The notes under the pieces: model-generated | What the model was told of the DNA's origin: nothing | What the model saw: only the letters and a program-made list of their open reading frames with translations | The model's database searches: none | Source: Neocallimastix lanati (nom. inval.) | Lineage: Eukaryota; Neocallimastigomycota; Neocallimastigomycetes; Neocallimastigales; Neocallimastigaceae | DNA: 40,472 bases | Direction of reading: 5' to 3' | Assembly (NCBI GenBank): GCA_016946835.1 | Contig: JACVTC010000351.1 | Location: forward strand, 1-40,472 | Position numbers and translations under genes: made by a program | Shown here: piece after piece, positions 21,549 to 31,245 of the stretch | Numbering within the stretch: the stretch's first letter is position 1 | How the letters are laid out: the number at the start of each line of letters is the position of its first letter

Positions 21549-22843
21549 TTATTAAAGCTATCTCCATTATTATTATTATTATTTACATTAGCTTTGAAAT
21601 TACTATTAATATTTGAACTAGTAGTATTAATATCCTGATTTATTCCATTAGAATTTCTATTAAAATTATTATTTCCAGTGGGAATATTATTCTCATTAAA
21701 ATTATGATTATTTCTATTAGCAATATTATTTCCAGTAAATTTATTATTTTTATTAAAGTAATAATTACTACCATTAAAAGAATTATTGTAGCCATTTTTA
21801 TTACTATTATTATAATAATTGTTATATTTATTACTATTATTATTATAATCAAAATTATTATTATAATTATTACCCATATCATTATTATTCATATTATAAA
21901 GATTATTATTTCTATTACTACCATTATTTTTATTATTAGGACATTCATAAGCTTTATGTCCTACTTGTTTACATGAGTAACACATAACTGATTTTCTAGC
22001 TTTTGGTTCGTAGTTATTATAGAATCTTCTTGTATCATAAGTATTATTTTGTTGAATTTGTTCTACTCCGTGATAATAATTATTATTATTATTAAAACTT
22101 TTATTTTTATTGTTACTATATCTACCTGGTGTAAACATTCTATTATTGGTGGAGTTTTCATTTATATAACCCATAACATATGATGACGCTTGATATGAAT
22201 TATCTAAATTATTTCCATGTTCTCTTAAGCTCCTATAAATTGGATGATTTAATAAATTGTTATTATTTTTATTTATGTTGTTTTGATATACCATAACATT
22301 CTGAGAATTTTTGTTTGTTATAGTTCGTACTTCAGCTTTTTCTGCACGTTCTGCTACTTCGAACGCTTCTGTTAATGTTTTACAGTTGGCCAAAATTACT
22401 TGAGAATGTACATATACCCTATCATGTATAGCATTTAAATAATCATCGACACATATTAATTTTTTATATTCCAAGTCAAGTCGATGATAAAGAGTTAAAT
22501 AATTATAATTAAATCCTTTAAATGTTTCATTTCTTTTTATTTTTAAGGCCTTTAAAATTGAACACTTATCATTTTGAGTAATTTCTAAATAATCTTCAAT
22601 GGCTCTCTGGATTTCTTTATATGAGGGAAACCTTTTAACATTATTTCTTGTAGTACATAAAGATTTTAAAAGGTTTTTTATGTCAGCCTCTACTGCGTTC
22701 TTTACCCAAATAAAAATTCTGTTTGGTTCCTCGATGTTGTAAATTTCCATAACATTTTTGAAATCTTCTATCCAAGAATCTATGTCCTTACCATAATTTG
22801 CTAAGTATGGTAAGTCTCTTCTAATTTTCGAAGCGTCCGCCAT
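21539..22843 (-). CDS. Gag of element D
   Basis: 434 codons beginning MADASKIRRDLPYLANYGKD. It has a helical capsid-like region (residues about 10-190) with a characteristic DYLNAIHDRVYVHSQVILANCKTL-type segment near 135-165. An Asn-rich stretch follows, then a single zinc knuckle CYSCKQVGHKAYEC near 290 (CX2CX4HX4C). The C-terminal 120 residues are mostly Asn with Gly, Tyr and Lys. The stop TAA directly follows the slippery heptamer. Gag forms the virus-like particle and the knuckle should bind element RNA. The reading frame is intact and the ATG is the first one after a long AT leader. Confidence 0.9.
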   Translation of the reverse strand: MADASKIRRDLPYLANYGKDIDSWIEDFKNVMEIYNIEEPNRIFIWVKNAVEADIKNLLKSLCTTRNNVKRFPSYKEIQRAIEDYLEITQNDKCSILKALKIKRNETFKGFNYNYLTLYHRLDLEYKKLICVDDYLNAIHDRVYVHSQVILANCKTLTEAFEVAERAEKAEVRTITNKNSQNVMVYQNNINKNNNNLLNHPIYRSLREHGNNLDNSYQASSYVMGYINENSTNNRMFTPGRYSNNKNKSFNNNNNYYHGVEQIQQNNTYDTRRFYNNYEPKARKSVMCYSCKQVGHKAYECPNNKNNGSNRNNNLYNMNNNDMGNNYNNNFDYNNNSNKYNNYYNNSNKNGYNNSFNGSNYYFNKNNKFTGNNIANRNNHNFNENNIPTGNNNFNRNSNGINQDINTTSSNINSNFKANVNNNNNNGDSFNNLN

Positions 22844-22940
22844 TTATCTAATTATTATTTTAATTTGAAATTATATTCTTATATACTTTTACGAGTATAA
22901 TAATGTTATTTTTATTATTGTTATTATTATTGTTATTATA

Positions 22941-22976
<36 letters not shown>

Positions 22977-23460
22977 TCTTATTTTATATACTATTACTAA
23001 AATATTACTATTATTAAAATATTATTTATTATTATTAATTATTAATTCACTATTACTAAAATATTATTTATTATTATTAATTATTACTTAATTCACTATT
23101 ACTAAAATATCATTTAATTATTATTATTATTATTATTAATTCTTATTTTATACACTATTACTAAAATATTACTATTACTAAAATATTATTTATTATTATT
23201 AATTATTACTTAATTCACTATTACTAAAATATTATTTATTATTATTAATTATTACTTAATTCACTATTACTAAAATATCATTTATTATTATTAATTATTA
23301 CTTAATTCACCATTACTAAAATATTATTTATTATTATTATTAAAATATTATCTATTATTTTTTTTTCTAAATATTATCACATATACTATTAATAAAATAT
23401 TATTTAATATTAATTTTTATACTAAACTATTACTACTTTTTATTATAATATCATTTCTTA
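22844..23460 (-). repeat. AT-rich leader of element D with a 46-bp tandem repeat
   Basis: After an ATT microsatellite (about 22908-22978), a 46-bp unit recurs across about 22980-23345, with insertions in some copies. It is recognisable by CACTATTACTAAAATATTAT followed by TTATTATTATTAATTATTAC. There are no ORFs or GC-rich structure here. Confidence 0.8.
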
Positions 23461-23462
23461 AT

Positions 23463-23616
23463 TAAAGGTTTATTCGTTTTTATACTGGTCCGAATTCCCA
23501 GTTGTCTTTAATTACTAATAAAGATGATAATAAAAAAAATTAACTATACTAATAATAATAATTAAAGACTTATTCGTTTTTATTCTGGTTCGAACTCCCA
23601 GTTACCTTTAATTATT
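23463..23616 (-). repeat. Paired 52-bp direct repeat with hairpin core in the leader of element D
   Basis: Two diverged copies lie about 100 bp apart (about 23463-23514 and 23563-23614). Each contains TTATTCGTTTTTAT, then a small GC-rich hairpin (ACTGG...CCAGT in the first copy; CTGG...CCAG in the second), then CTTTAATTA. They are the only GC-containing parts of the 5' leader apart from the PBS. A poly(T) run of about 40 (23647-23687) follows. Confidence 0.75.
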
Positions 23617-23645
23617 ATTTAATAATAATCATAATAATTTTAGGT

Positions 23646-23694
<49 letters not shown>

Positions 23695-23823
23695 TTTATA
23701 TATTACTATTATAAAAAAATTAATTATTTAATTTTAATTTAATATTAATTATTTAATTGTCTTTATTTTTTAAAAAGTAAATATCAATATAAATATAAAT
23801 TTCATAATATTCTTGGTTTGCAC

Positions 23824-23840
23824 GCCCGGATTCTCCACCA
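23824..23840 (-). promoter_or_regulatory. tRNA primer-binding site of element D
   Basis: The minus strand reads TGGTGGAGAATCCGGGC, four bases (AAAA) downstream of the 5' LTR end. Its complement ends in CTCCACCA, as a mature tRNA 3' end would. I cannot name the tRNA. Element E has a similar site starting TGGTGGAGATATC. Confidence 0.75.
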
Positions 23841-23844
23841 TTTT

Positions 23845-24460
23845 TGATACGATATTTTATTAAATACCGTATATGTTAGTTGGGCGTTTGTGCAAAAGGG
23901 AATTACTCCAAGAATATTATATTACAATAATTATATTTACTTTTTATTTATTTATCTTTTATTATTTTATTTATTATATTTTATCATAAAAAAAAATACA
24001 TGTTTTATTATTATTCCTTAAAAAAAAAGAAAATATTTATTTATAAATTATTTTCATAATTATATTTTTTACTAATTTTATAAATTTTATTTATCGAAAC
24101 ACTAAAATTAATTAATAAATATAAATATTCATAACTTTTTACTTATAACTATTAATTCATCTTGTTTAACATTATTTAAAAATTATTTTAATATTAACAT
24201 CAATTTAATTAAACATTCAATCTCCGTTATAATTAATATAACTAATTTTACTATATTATCAACAATTCTTTTAATATTTTTAATATTATTATTTAATTTA
24301 ATATTTTAATAATTAATAATAATAAATTATCTTTAATAATATATTAATAATATATTTTAAGATTCATTATATAAAATTAATTTTTAATAAATATTTATAT
24401 TAATAATTTTTCTAAATAATTTTTCTATTATTTTCTATTATTTTTACTGGACATGCATCA
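23845..24460 (-). repeat. 5' LTR of element D (616 bp)
   Basis: Same length and sequence as 15235-15850. It ends next to AAGT, the right copy of the target-site duplication (24461-24464). Confidence 0.95.
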
Positions 24461-24464
24461 AAGT

Positions 24465-24676
24465 TGTTAAGGTTTTAGAGAATTAAATAAAAATAAAGTA
24501 AGAAACACAAATTTTATTTTTTTATTTATTATTTTTATTTATAAATTTATTTTATTTTATTTTATTTTATTTTATTTTATTTTGATGATATTTAAAAATT
24601 AGTAGCAAAATTTACAACTATTTATACTTTTTTTCAAGGCATAAAAGTTGTTCTTGCCACTAAATTACATTTTATT

Positions 24677-24728
<52 letters not shown>

Positions 24729-24819
24729 AAACTATTAAATTTAAATTGATTTTTATAATTAATTATATAAAATTTAATTATAACAATATAAATAAAATAC
24801 ATTTATAATATTAATAAAA

Positions 24820-24875
<56 letters not shown>

Positions 24876-25376
24876 TTATTTATTTAAAAATATCTAAAAT
24901 ATTACTAATAAGAATTTATTTAATTGGCTAAAATTTTTATTACAATCTGTTAAAATATTCAAATAAAAATAAAAATACTATTCTAATATAAAGGTTTTTA
25001 ATAAAATAAAATATTTTTCAATATAAAATAAAACATTTCGATATAAAATTTTATAATAAAAGTTAAAATATAATATATAAATTTTTAATTATCAATATAT
25101 AAAAATATTATTAATACAAATTTTCATTATTAATATAAAAATAAAAAAATAAGATTTATTATTAATATTGTTAATATAAGTTTTAAATATATAAAAATAT
25201 TACTATTAATATAAGATTTAATATAAAAATTATAAAGTTTAATATAATTTTTGATCTAATTTTTAATCTTTGAATTTAAAAATTTATTAAAGTACAAAAA
25301 TAATAATGTACACATAATGTATTAGAAATAAATCGTAGATTTAATTAAGAATGCATTATTTAGTACATTCTTATCA
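24465..25376 (-). repeat. 3' LTR of element E (912 bp)
   Basis: It begins TGTTAAGG and ends TTATCA. It contains a TTTTA microsatellite (about 24545-24583) and two long T runs (about 24676-24724 and 24822-24873). The first run and the microsatellite are much shorter in the other LTR, which explains the length difference. Confidence 0.9.
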
Positions 25377-25388
25377 AGATGCCCCGAC
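25377..25388 (-). other. Polypurine tract of element E
   Basis: The minus strand reads GTCGGGGCATCT directly before the LTR start TGATAAG. It shares GGGGCATCT with element D and lies 6 bp from the pol stop. Confidence 0.75.
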
Positions 25389-25394
25389 GAAGAC

Positions 25395-28300
25395 TCAAGC
25401 TTCTCTGTAAGCGGAGTTAAACTTTACTAAATTTTTAAAATGAACATTCCTATCGAGTTGTTTCCCAGTTTTCTGATCGATTAAGGTTGCCGTGTTGAAT
25501 TGAATTTTTAAAATTTTAAATGGTCCATTGTAATATGGTTCTAGCTTAGTGCGGCTAAAGTTTCTAACAAGAACAAGATCACCAGCTTTTAATTCTTTTC
25601 CTTTTTTCATACTTATTTGTTCTTCTCGTCTTGTTGCCCAATACTTGTTAGCATTCTTCACATTTTCGCATGCTTCTCTAGTCCATTGATAATGACGAAC
25701 AAATTTTTCCATTAAAATTTCATCATACGATTTACCTGCATTTTCAATTGTTCTTATGGCTATATCATAAGGCTGTTGGTCTTCTCTTCCATATACTAAT
25801 TCAAAACTAGAATGTCCGGTAGCTGTGTTTTTGGTAGTTCGAAGTGCCCATAAAGCAGAAGGTAAAACTTCATCCCAATCTTGATTTTTCCTTCCTAATA
25901 AACGAAGTAATTTTCCAATTTCTTTATTTCGGTTTTCAGTGAGACCATTGGATTCAGGGTGATAGGTAGCTATGAATTTTACATAAACATCATAAAGATC
26001 AAGAAAGATTTTAGTCATATCAGAAGTGAATTGGACTCCATTATCTGTAGTAATAACTTGAGGCACACCATGTCTTGCAAAAACGTTTATTAAAAATTTA
26101 ATTATATCAGAGGAAGTTATGTTTTCAGTGGGTTCGGCTTCAACCCATTTGGTAAAGTAATCAACAGTTACTATAATATATTGATTATTATTTCTTGTTT
26201 TTGGTAACGGTCCTATAATATCTAATCCTAAATGCACAAAGGGACCCTCCACTTTAGTTGGATGGTTTTCGGTTGGTTCTGGATATGGTTGAGGACGATT
26301 TAACTGGCATTTTTCACAATTACTAACAATTCTTTTGATATCTTTAATCATATGATTCCAATAAAAGTTTTTCTTAAGTCTTTGATATGTTTTGTAATAT
26401 CCTTCGTGGCCAATATTATGAGCTTCTAAAATTAATTTAAACCTTTCATTTTCGTCCGTTATTAATTTTCTATAATTTCCATTGTCGATAAAGTAATCTT
26501 CACCATCAATAACAGTAAACTTTTCATTAATAAATTCCTTTATAACCTTAGATAATAATTCTTCATTATTTCCATTAGTAATTTTTGTTAATAATATCTT
26601 TCTCTCTTCCTTACTTTTCATTCTTGAAAGAGCATCAGCTAACACATTCTTTTTGCCTGATTCATATTTTATATTAATTCCAAGCATACTAGCGGTTAGA
26701 CACCATCTTGTTTGCCTTGCATTCAAAGGTTCTTTATTCTTAAATAAACCAACTAATGGTTTATGATCTGTGTAAATAGTTGTAGGTAATGGATTTCCTT
26801 CAATATAAGATTTAAATTTAGTCATACAGTAAAATAAAGCTGTTCCTTCCAAATCTGTGATACCATAATTCTTTTCAGTTTTCTTCAAACTTCTACTTAT
26901 AAAGTGTATTGGATGCTCCTTACCGGTTTCTTCTTCTTTTTGTAAAAGAACTCCACCAATTCCATTATACGAAGCATCAGTTCTAATGATAAAAGGTTTG
27001 TCAAATGACGGAAATTTTAGAATAGGTGCATTGATTAATTTTTCTTTTAGGAGTTCAAAGCTTTCTTGTTGTTCTTTATTCCATTCATATTTAGTATTCT
27101 TTTTCAATAATTTACATAAAGGTGAGGTAATTTGAGCATATTTAGGGATAAAGTCACGATAATACCCTATTGCTCCTAGAAATGATCTTAATTCATGAAT
27201 TGATGAAGGGGCTTCCCACTTCTTAATAGCTGTTATTTTACTTTCCATGGGACTTAATCCTTTAGTAGTAAGTTTGTGACCTAATACATCAACTTCAGTT
27301 TGAAGAAAATGGCACTTTTCAATATTAATTTTTAACTTGTTTTCTTTAAATACTTCTAATACTTGTTTAATATGAATTAAATGTTCTTCGATACTTTTTG
27401 AATAGATCAAAACATCATCAATAAATACATAAACAAATTCACCAATAAAAGGGAATAAAATTTTATTCATTTCTCTTTGGAAGGTTGAGGGAGCTCCAGT
27501 AAGTCCAAAAGGCATAACCTTAAATTGATAATTTCCAAACTTAGTAGTGAAAGTGGTTACTTCAACGCTTTCTTCATCCATTAAGATTTGGTGAAAACCA
27601 GAAAATAAATCAAGAGTTGTAAATATTTTAGATCCTCCGAGACTATCAAAAATTTCATCTATATATGGAACTGAATAAGAATCTTTTTCTGTCATATCAT
27701 TGACTTTTCGGTAGTCAATACACAAGCGCCACTTTCCATTGTGTTTTAGAATGAGTACTACTGGAGATGACCATTCTGAACAGGATGGTTCTATCAATCC
27801 TTTCTTAATAAGCTTTGTAAGTTCTTCTTTTAAGATATCTGATTTTAATTTAGTTAACCTATAACTTCTTAATTTTACTGGCTTTGCATTTGCTTTCAAA
27901 CGGATCTTATGTGGTGAAAGTTTAGAAGGAGTTAGTTCTTCTGTTGAAGTGGCAACTATGTCAATCATTTCTTTGAGAATTTTAATAATTTGTTCTTTAT
28001 AATCTTTATTTAAGGTACTTAAAAATTCATCACTCTCAATAAATTCCATTGGAGTTAATTCCTTTATAATTTCCTTTTCATTATTCGTTTCTTTAACTTT
28101 TCTAATAGTGCAAATTTTACTTTCTTCATCATAATATTGATTATTTATTTTAGCTATTTCTTCGTATTCACTTTCTGACAAAAGTTTACATAAACTGTTT
28201 AAGGTCGGATGAATAAATAAACAATGATCGATTTGAGTTTTAAAGTTTATTAACATATCATAAAAAGAGTCTTCTTTCTCAATAATTCTAAAGTCCGCAT

Positions 28301-29405
28301 TAAATTCATAATTATTAATTTTTACTGGTAATCGAACAATAATTCCTTCCGAGTATTCTTCATCTTGTGTTGCTAGTTGGATTCTTCCACGACTTTTTCC
28401 AACTGTTTCATATTCACCAGGTAATTTATCAAAATACTGCTTAGTAACGATGCTTAGGTTACTACAAGAATCAATTAAAAGTTTTCCTAGTACTCCGTCA
28501 ACACTTGCATCAACCATTGCTAAGTCTTCTTCGGCTACTTCATTACTTTTACTTATGTAGCTATGATCATAGTTATTCACTAATAAAGTTCGTGCTATTA
28601 CATTGTCTACAGTTCCAATTATTTTAGATTTTTCTAACTTTAAACCTTGAGTTAATTGTGAACGAATTTTCGGACATGCATTCAAGAGTTGACCTATCGT
28701 AATACTGGATTTAAGATTATTTAAATCATCCATAATATTGTAAGGTTCTTTATTATTCATCATTTTGATATTCCTTTTTACTAACTGAGTATTTTCATTA
28801 TTAGTTTCTTTAGTTTTTGTTGAAATTAATTTTTCCAAAGTATTAGTTTTATTTTGTTGATTATCTTTATTCATTTCTATATCTTCTATTTCATTATCGA
28901 TTACAAGTATATCTTCAGATTCAACTTTTTTCTTTCCTTTTGATGAATAATTGTTGTTTTCTTCTTTACTTTCTCTTACTCTTGTTATATTTCTTAATTC
29001 CTTTTCTTTTTGTTTTTCTTTGTTAATATTTGGTTGAGTTAAAATTGAAGGAAGTATTTGATTTTTATAAACTTTATTTGGTTTATTATGTAGCTCATTT
29101 TCTTTCTTCTTTCTTAAAGCAGGAGTTGCGAAAGGACGTGGATTATCTTTTAAACTTTTATGTACTTTCTTGGAATTATTTTCTTCCTTTTCGCTGTTAT
29201 TATCATTCATTTTTCTTTTTATAGCATTTATAATGATATTATCCTCACTTTCAGTTGTGTCACTAAAATCAGATTCTTCAGATTCTTTATTAAAGGAATT
29301 ATTATCAATTGGGGTATTCTTGGTAAAAGTATTATTTTGTAAATTATTTAATGAAGCTATTGTTTTGTCATTGGGAGTGCTTCTGCTCCCATTTAGAAGT
29401 TTAAA
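25395..29405 (-). CDS. Pol of element E: protease, RT, RNase H, integrase
   Basis: The frame is open without interruption from the slippery site (29405) to the stop at 25395, about 1336 codons. The first ATG at 29210 is 65 codons in, so production by frameshifting is more likely than by internal initiation. Numbered from that ATG, the N-terminal Lys/Glu/Asn-rich spacer covers 1-230 and the protease segment LLIDSCSNLSIV is near 247 (D-S-C instead of D-S/T-G). The RT motif FIDD is near 597, RNase H RTDAS near 745 and ADALSRM near 860. The integrase zinc finger (HNIGHEG, CEKC) is near 930-965, D, D, E near 995 (LGLDIIG), 1056 (TTDNG) and 1093 (TENRN), and the GPF module near 1231. There is no chromodomain. 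The protease psi-loop reads MLINF, so the family's usual Ile/Leu-Gly is missing. Otherwise it is intact. Confidence 0.93.
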   Translation of the reverse strand, partial: FKLLNGSRSTPNDKTIASLNNLQNNTFTKNTPIDNNSFNKESEESDFSDTTESEDNIIINAIKRKMNDNNSEKEENNSKKVHKSLKDNPRPFATPALRKKKENELHNKPNKVYKNQILPSILTQPNINKEKQKEKELRNITRVRESKEENNNYSSKGKKKVESEDILVIDNEIEDIEMNKDNQQNKTNTLEKLISTKTKETNNENTQLVKRNIKMMNNKEPYNIMDDLNNLKSSITIGQLLNACPKIRSQLTQGLKLEKSKIIGTVDNVIARTLLVNNYDHSYISKSNEVAEEDLAMVDASVDGVLGKLLIDSCSNLSIVTKQYFDKLPGEYETVGKSRGRIQLATQDEEYSEGIIVRLPVKINNYEFNADFRIIEKEDSFYDMLINFKTQIDHCLFIHPTLNSLCKLLSESEYEEIAKINNQYYDEESKICTIRKVKETNNEKEIIKELTPMEFIESDEFLSTLNKDYKEQIIKILKEMIDIVATSTEELTPSKLSPHKIRLKANAKPVKLRSYRLTKLKSDILKEELTKLIKKGLIEPSCSEWSSPVVLILKHNGKWRLCIDYRKVNDMTEKDSYSVPYIDEIFDSLGGSKIFTTLDLFSGFHQILMDEESVEVTTFTTKFGNYQFKVMPFGLTGAPSTFQREMNKILFPFIGEFVYVFIDDVLIYSKSIEEHLIHIKQVLEVFKENKLKINIEKCHFLQTEVDVLGHKLTTKGLSPMESKITAIKKWEAPSSIHELRSFLGAIGYYRDFIPKYAQITSPLCKLLKKNTKYEWNKEQQESFELLKEKLINAPILKFPSFDKPFIIRTDASYNGIGGVLLQKEEETGKEHPIHFISRSLKKTEKNYGITDLEGTALFYCMTKFKSYIEGNPLPTTIYTDHKPLVGLFKNKEPLNARQTRWCLTASMLGINIKYESGKKNVLADALSRMKSKEERKILLTKITNGNNEELLSKVIKEFINEKFTVIDGEDYFIDNGNYRKLITDENERFKLILEAHNIGHEGYYKTYQRLKKNFYWNHMIKDIKRIVSNCEKCQLNRPQPYPEPTENHPTKVEGPFVHLGLDIIGPLPKTRNNNQYIIVTVDYFTKWVEAEPTENITSSDIIKFLINVFARHGVPQVITTDNGVQFTSDMTKIFLDLYDVYVKFIATYHPESNGLTENRNKEIGKLLRLLGRKNQDWDEVLPSALWALRTTKNTATGHSSFELVYGREDQQPYDIAIRTIENAGKSYDEILMEKFVRHYQWTREACENVKNANKYWATRREEQISMKKGKELKAGDLVLVRNFSRTKLEPYYNGPFKILKIQFNTATLIDQKTGKQLDRNVHFKNLVKFNSAYREA
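29372..29405 (-). promoter_or_regulatory. -1 ribosomal frameshift signal between gag and pol (element E)
   Basis: Minus strand: ...TCT TTA AAC TTC TAA in the gag frame. This places TTTAAAC (29405-29399) in slippery phase two codons before the gag stop (29395-29393). After a 7-nt spacer (TTCTAAA) a hairpin follows: TGGGAG, 8-nt loop, CTCCCA (29391-29372). Pol lies in the -1 frame and is open from this point. The same signal is retained in element A, and the same design is found in element D. Confidence 0.88.
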
Positions 29406-30299
29406 GACTTTTTGGAATATATTTCTTTTTTATTTTTTTCCATAATCTTATTTAATTGAGGGCAATAGTATGAGTAATGACCTTCTTCCTTACAGAAGAA
29501 ACAAGTTTTAACAGATAAATTTCTCATTTTCTGGGTTGATTCTTCTATAATATCTTGAGGTTTCAGTTTATTATTTGTTTGACTTGTTTGGAAAGTTTCG
29601 TTTCTTCTTTTAGGATAAAGTCTTGAAGTAGTACTGTTTTGATTATTTTGATTATGCTGGGAATTATTAACATTATAGGTATTAATATTATTGTTCCTTA
29701 CAGAAAGTCTATCTACTTTCTCGGCAATTTTGAAAGCTTTCTCCATACTTATATCATCTTTAAGGGATAATTTCTTCCAGGCTTCATAATTATTTTGAAT
29801 AGAAGTCAATATAATCTAGTACACCAATGCGCTTTCTTCTCTTTTTATCAAGTTTAGTGTACAAAGTTCTATATCTTACATTAAAGTCTTTAATCTTTTC
29901 GTTTCTTTTAATTCGCATTGCACGAAGTTCTTTAAGAAGTAAATTTTGGTCTTCTTTAATACCGTAAAAATTTTCAAGACTTGAAATAATTTTTTCAAGA
30001 GAAGGAAATTTATCATCATCAACATTTTCTTCTTCATCATCTTCTTCTTCATCTGATGAATCATCACTTTCATCATCACTATCTTCTCCCAAATCTTCAA
30101 TAACGCGTTGTACTTCACCAGAGCTGGTAAGTAAACAAGCATTAAATATTGTTTCCGGATCTGTGATACCTTGTATCTTGATCCAAAGTTTTAATTCAGT
30201 AGCCCAGGACTTTATATCTAAATTGTCCTTGCTAAGCTTCACTATGTCTCGTAATTCTTTCTTTAATTCTTTAAAACTTAAAGTACTTTTAGTAGACAT
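29393..30299 (-). pseudogene. Gag of element E (one-base frameshift)
   Basis: It starts at 30299 (MSTKSTLSFKELKKELRDIV). The first 169 codons contain a helical capsid-like region and a strongly acidic Asp/Ser/Glu segment near residues 66-90. The second part (29393-29809) carries the zinc knuckle CFFCKEEGHYSYYC near 29490 and ends at the frameshift signal. The two parts overlap in different frames because E has an extra G near 29806 that is absent from element A at the matching place. With no other break visible, the copy is one base from intact, or the extra base is an assembly error. Confidence 0.88.
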
Positions 30300-30474
30300 T
30301 TCGTTTTTAGTTAATAATTTTTTTATTGTAAATTAACGAGGTTATTAAATACGAATAAATTTGAAAGTCCAACTTTAAAAATATAATTTAACAAGTAATT
30401 TAATATCGAATCAAATTTTAAAACAATATATCTTAGTAATTTTTGAAAATAATAATTTTATTTGCTTTCTTTAG

Positions 30475-30672
30475 TAAGTATAAGCTCGAAATCCTTATCG
30501 ACAACTTAGTAGAAATTATAAAGCACGAGGTTCTTTTCGACTACTTTTTAAGAATAATTTTAAGTTCGAAATCTTTATCGACAACTTAATAGAATAATTT
30601 TAAGTTCGAAATCTTTATCGACAACTTAATAGAATATTTTTCAAGCTCGAAATCTTTATCGACCACTTGAAT
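30475..30672 (-). repeat. Tandem hairpin repeat in the 5' leader of element E
   Basis: About five units of roughly 40 bp are present, the clearest two being identical copies around 30559-30640. Each contains AAGTTCGA, an 8-nt spacer, then TCGA-CA-ACTT. These two arms pair as an 8-bp stem with a 2-nt bulge. The outer units are diverged (AAGCTCGA; one shortened to GAGGTTCTTTTCGA). The array lies about 175 bp upstream of the gag ATG. Confidence 0.85.
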
Positions 30673-31245
30673 TTTGTAATTTAGTATATTTGTAGTAATA
30701 AATTTAGAAGCAAAGTTTTATTTATTATTTTCACCTTTCAAAAATTTTTCTTTTTAAACGATAAATATTGTATTGTTATAGCTAATAAAATTATTAATTA
30801 ATTATAATTATTAAATACAAAAAAATAATCTTTATTGTCGTACAATCTGATAGTACACACTGTCTGACGTGCAGCTTACCTAATGGTGTCATGCCACGCG
30901 TGTGCCACGATTACTATATTCAATATAAAATATAGCAGTTCAGAGCCCACTAGCCCAATTACTATGTAGGATAAACTTAATCCGATAATCTATGTACGGA
31001 ATAAAAAAATTTTAAAAGTATTCAATAATATTTTTATTAACTAATAAAAATTAACTAAAAACACAATATTTTCAAAGTAAATTAAGATTCTATTACAGGA
31101 ATTATATAACAAATAAAGTACCAGTAATAAAAAAAAATAAAAAAAATTTAAATGGCGAAGTTAGCCAAAGTCTGATACTTTATATAATAAAGTGCCTTAT
31201 AACTAGCACAAAGAAAAGTAAAAAAAATTATATAAAAAAAACAAT
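30673..31245 (-). other. Leader of element E, mostly AT with one GC-richer patch
   Basis: Positions 30835-30990 are less AT-rich and contain a repeated CGTGGCA motif (minus strand) around 30890-30910. I see no ORF of note and no clear stem longer than 6 bp. The rest is AT sequence without recognisable features. Confidence 0.4.

Larger units (their letters stand above)
15235..24460 (-). mobile_element. Element D: full-length young Ty3/gypsy retrotransposon with Asn-rich proteins
   Basis: 9226 bp. Two 616-bp LTRs (15235-15850 and 23845-24460) read as identical, with a 4-bp duplication outside. In minus-strand order the element has a TGG-type PBS, a 1-kb AT-repeat leader, gag, a -1 frameshift signal, protease, RT, RNase H, integrase, a poly(A) tract after the stop, a hairpin and a polypurine tract. 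There is no chromodomain. The only coding lesion I can find is a run of eight A at 20021-20028 that shifts the frame inside protease. It belongs to the same lineage as E, sharing the PPT core GGGGCATCT followed by TGAT and the same frameshift architecture. Confidence 0.95.

Noticed and set aside
21704-21976. Ile-rich, membrane-like 90-codon frame opposite gag of element D.
   Set aside because: It is the antisense shadow of Asn codons (AAT/AAC read as ATT/GTT), not a membrane protein gene.
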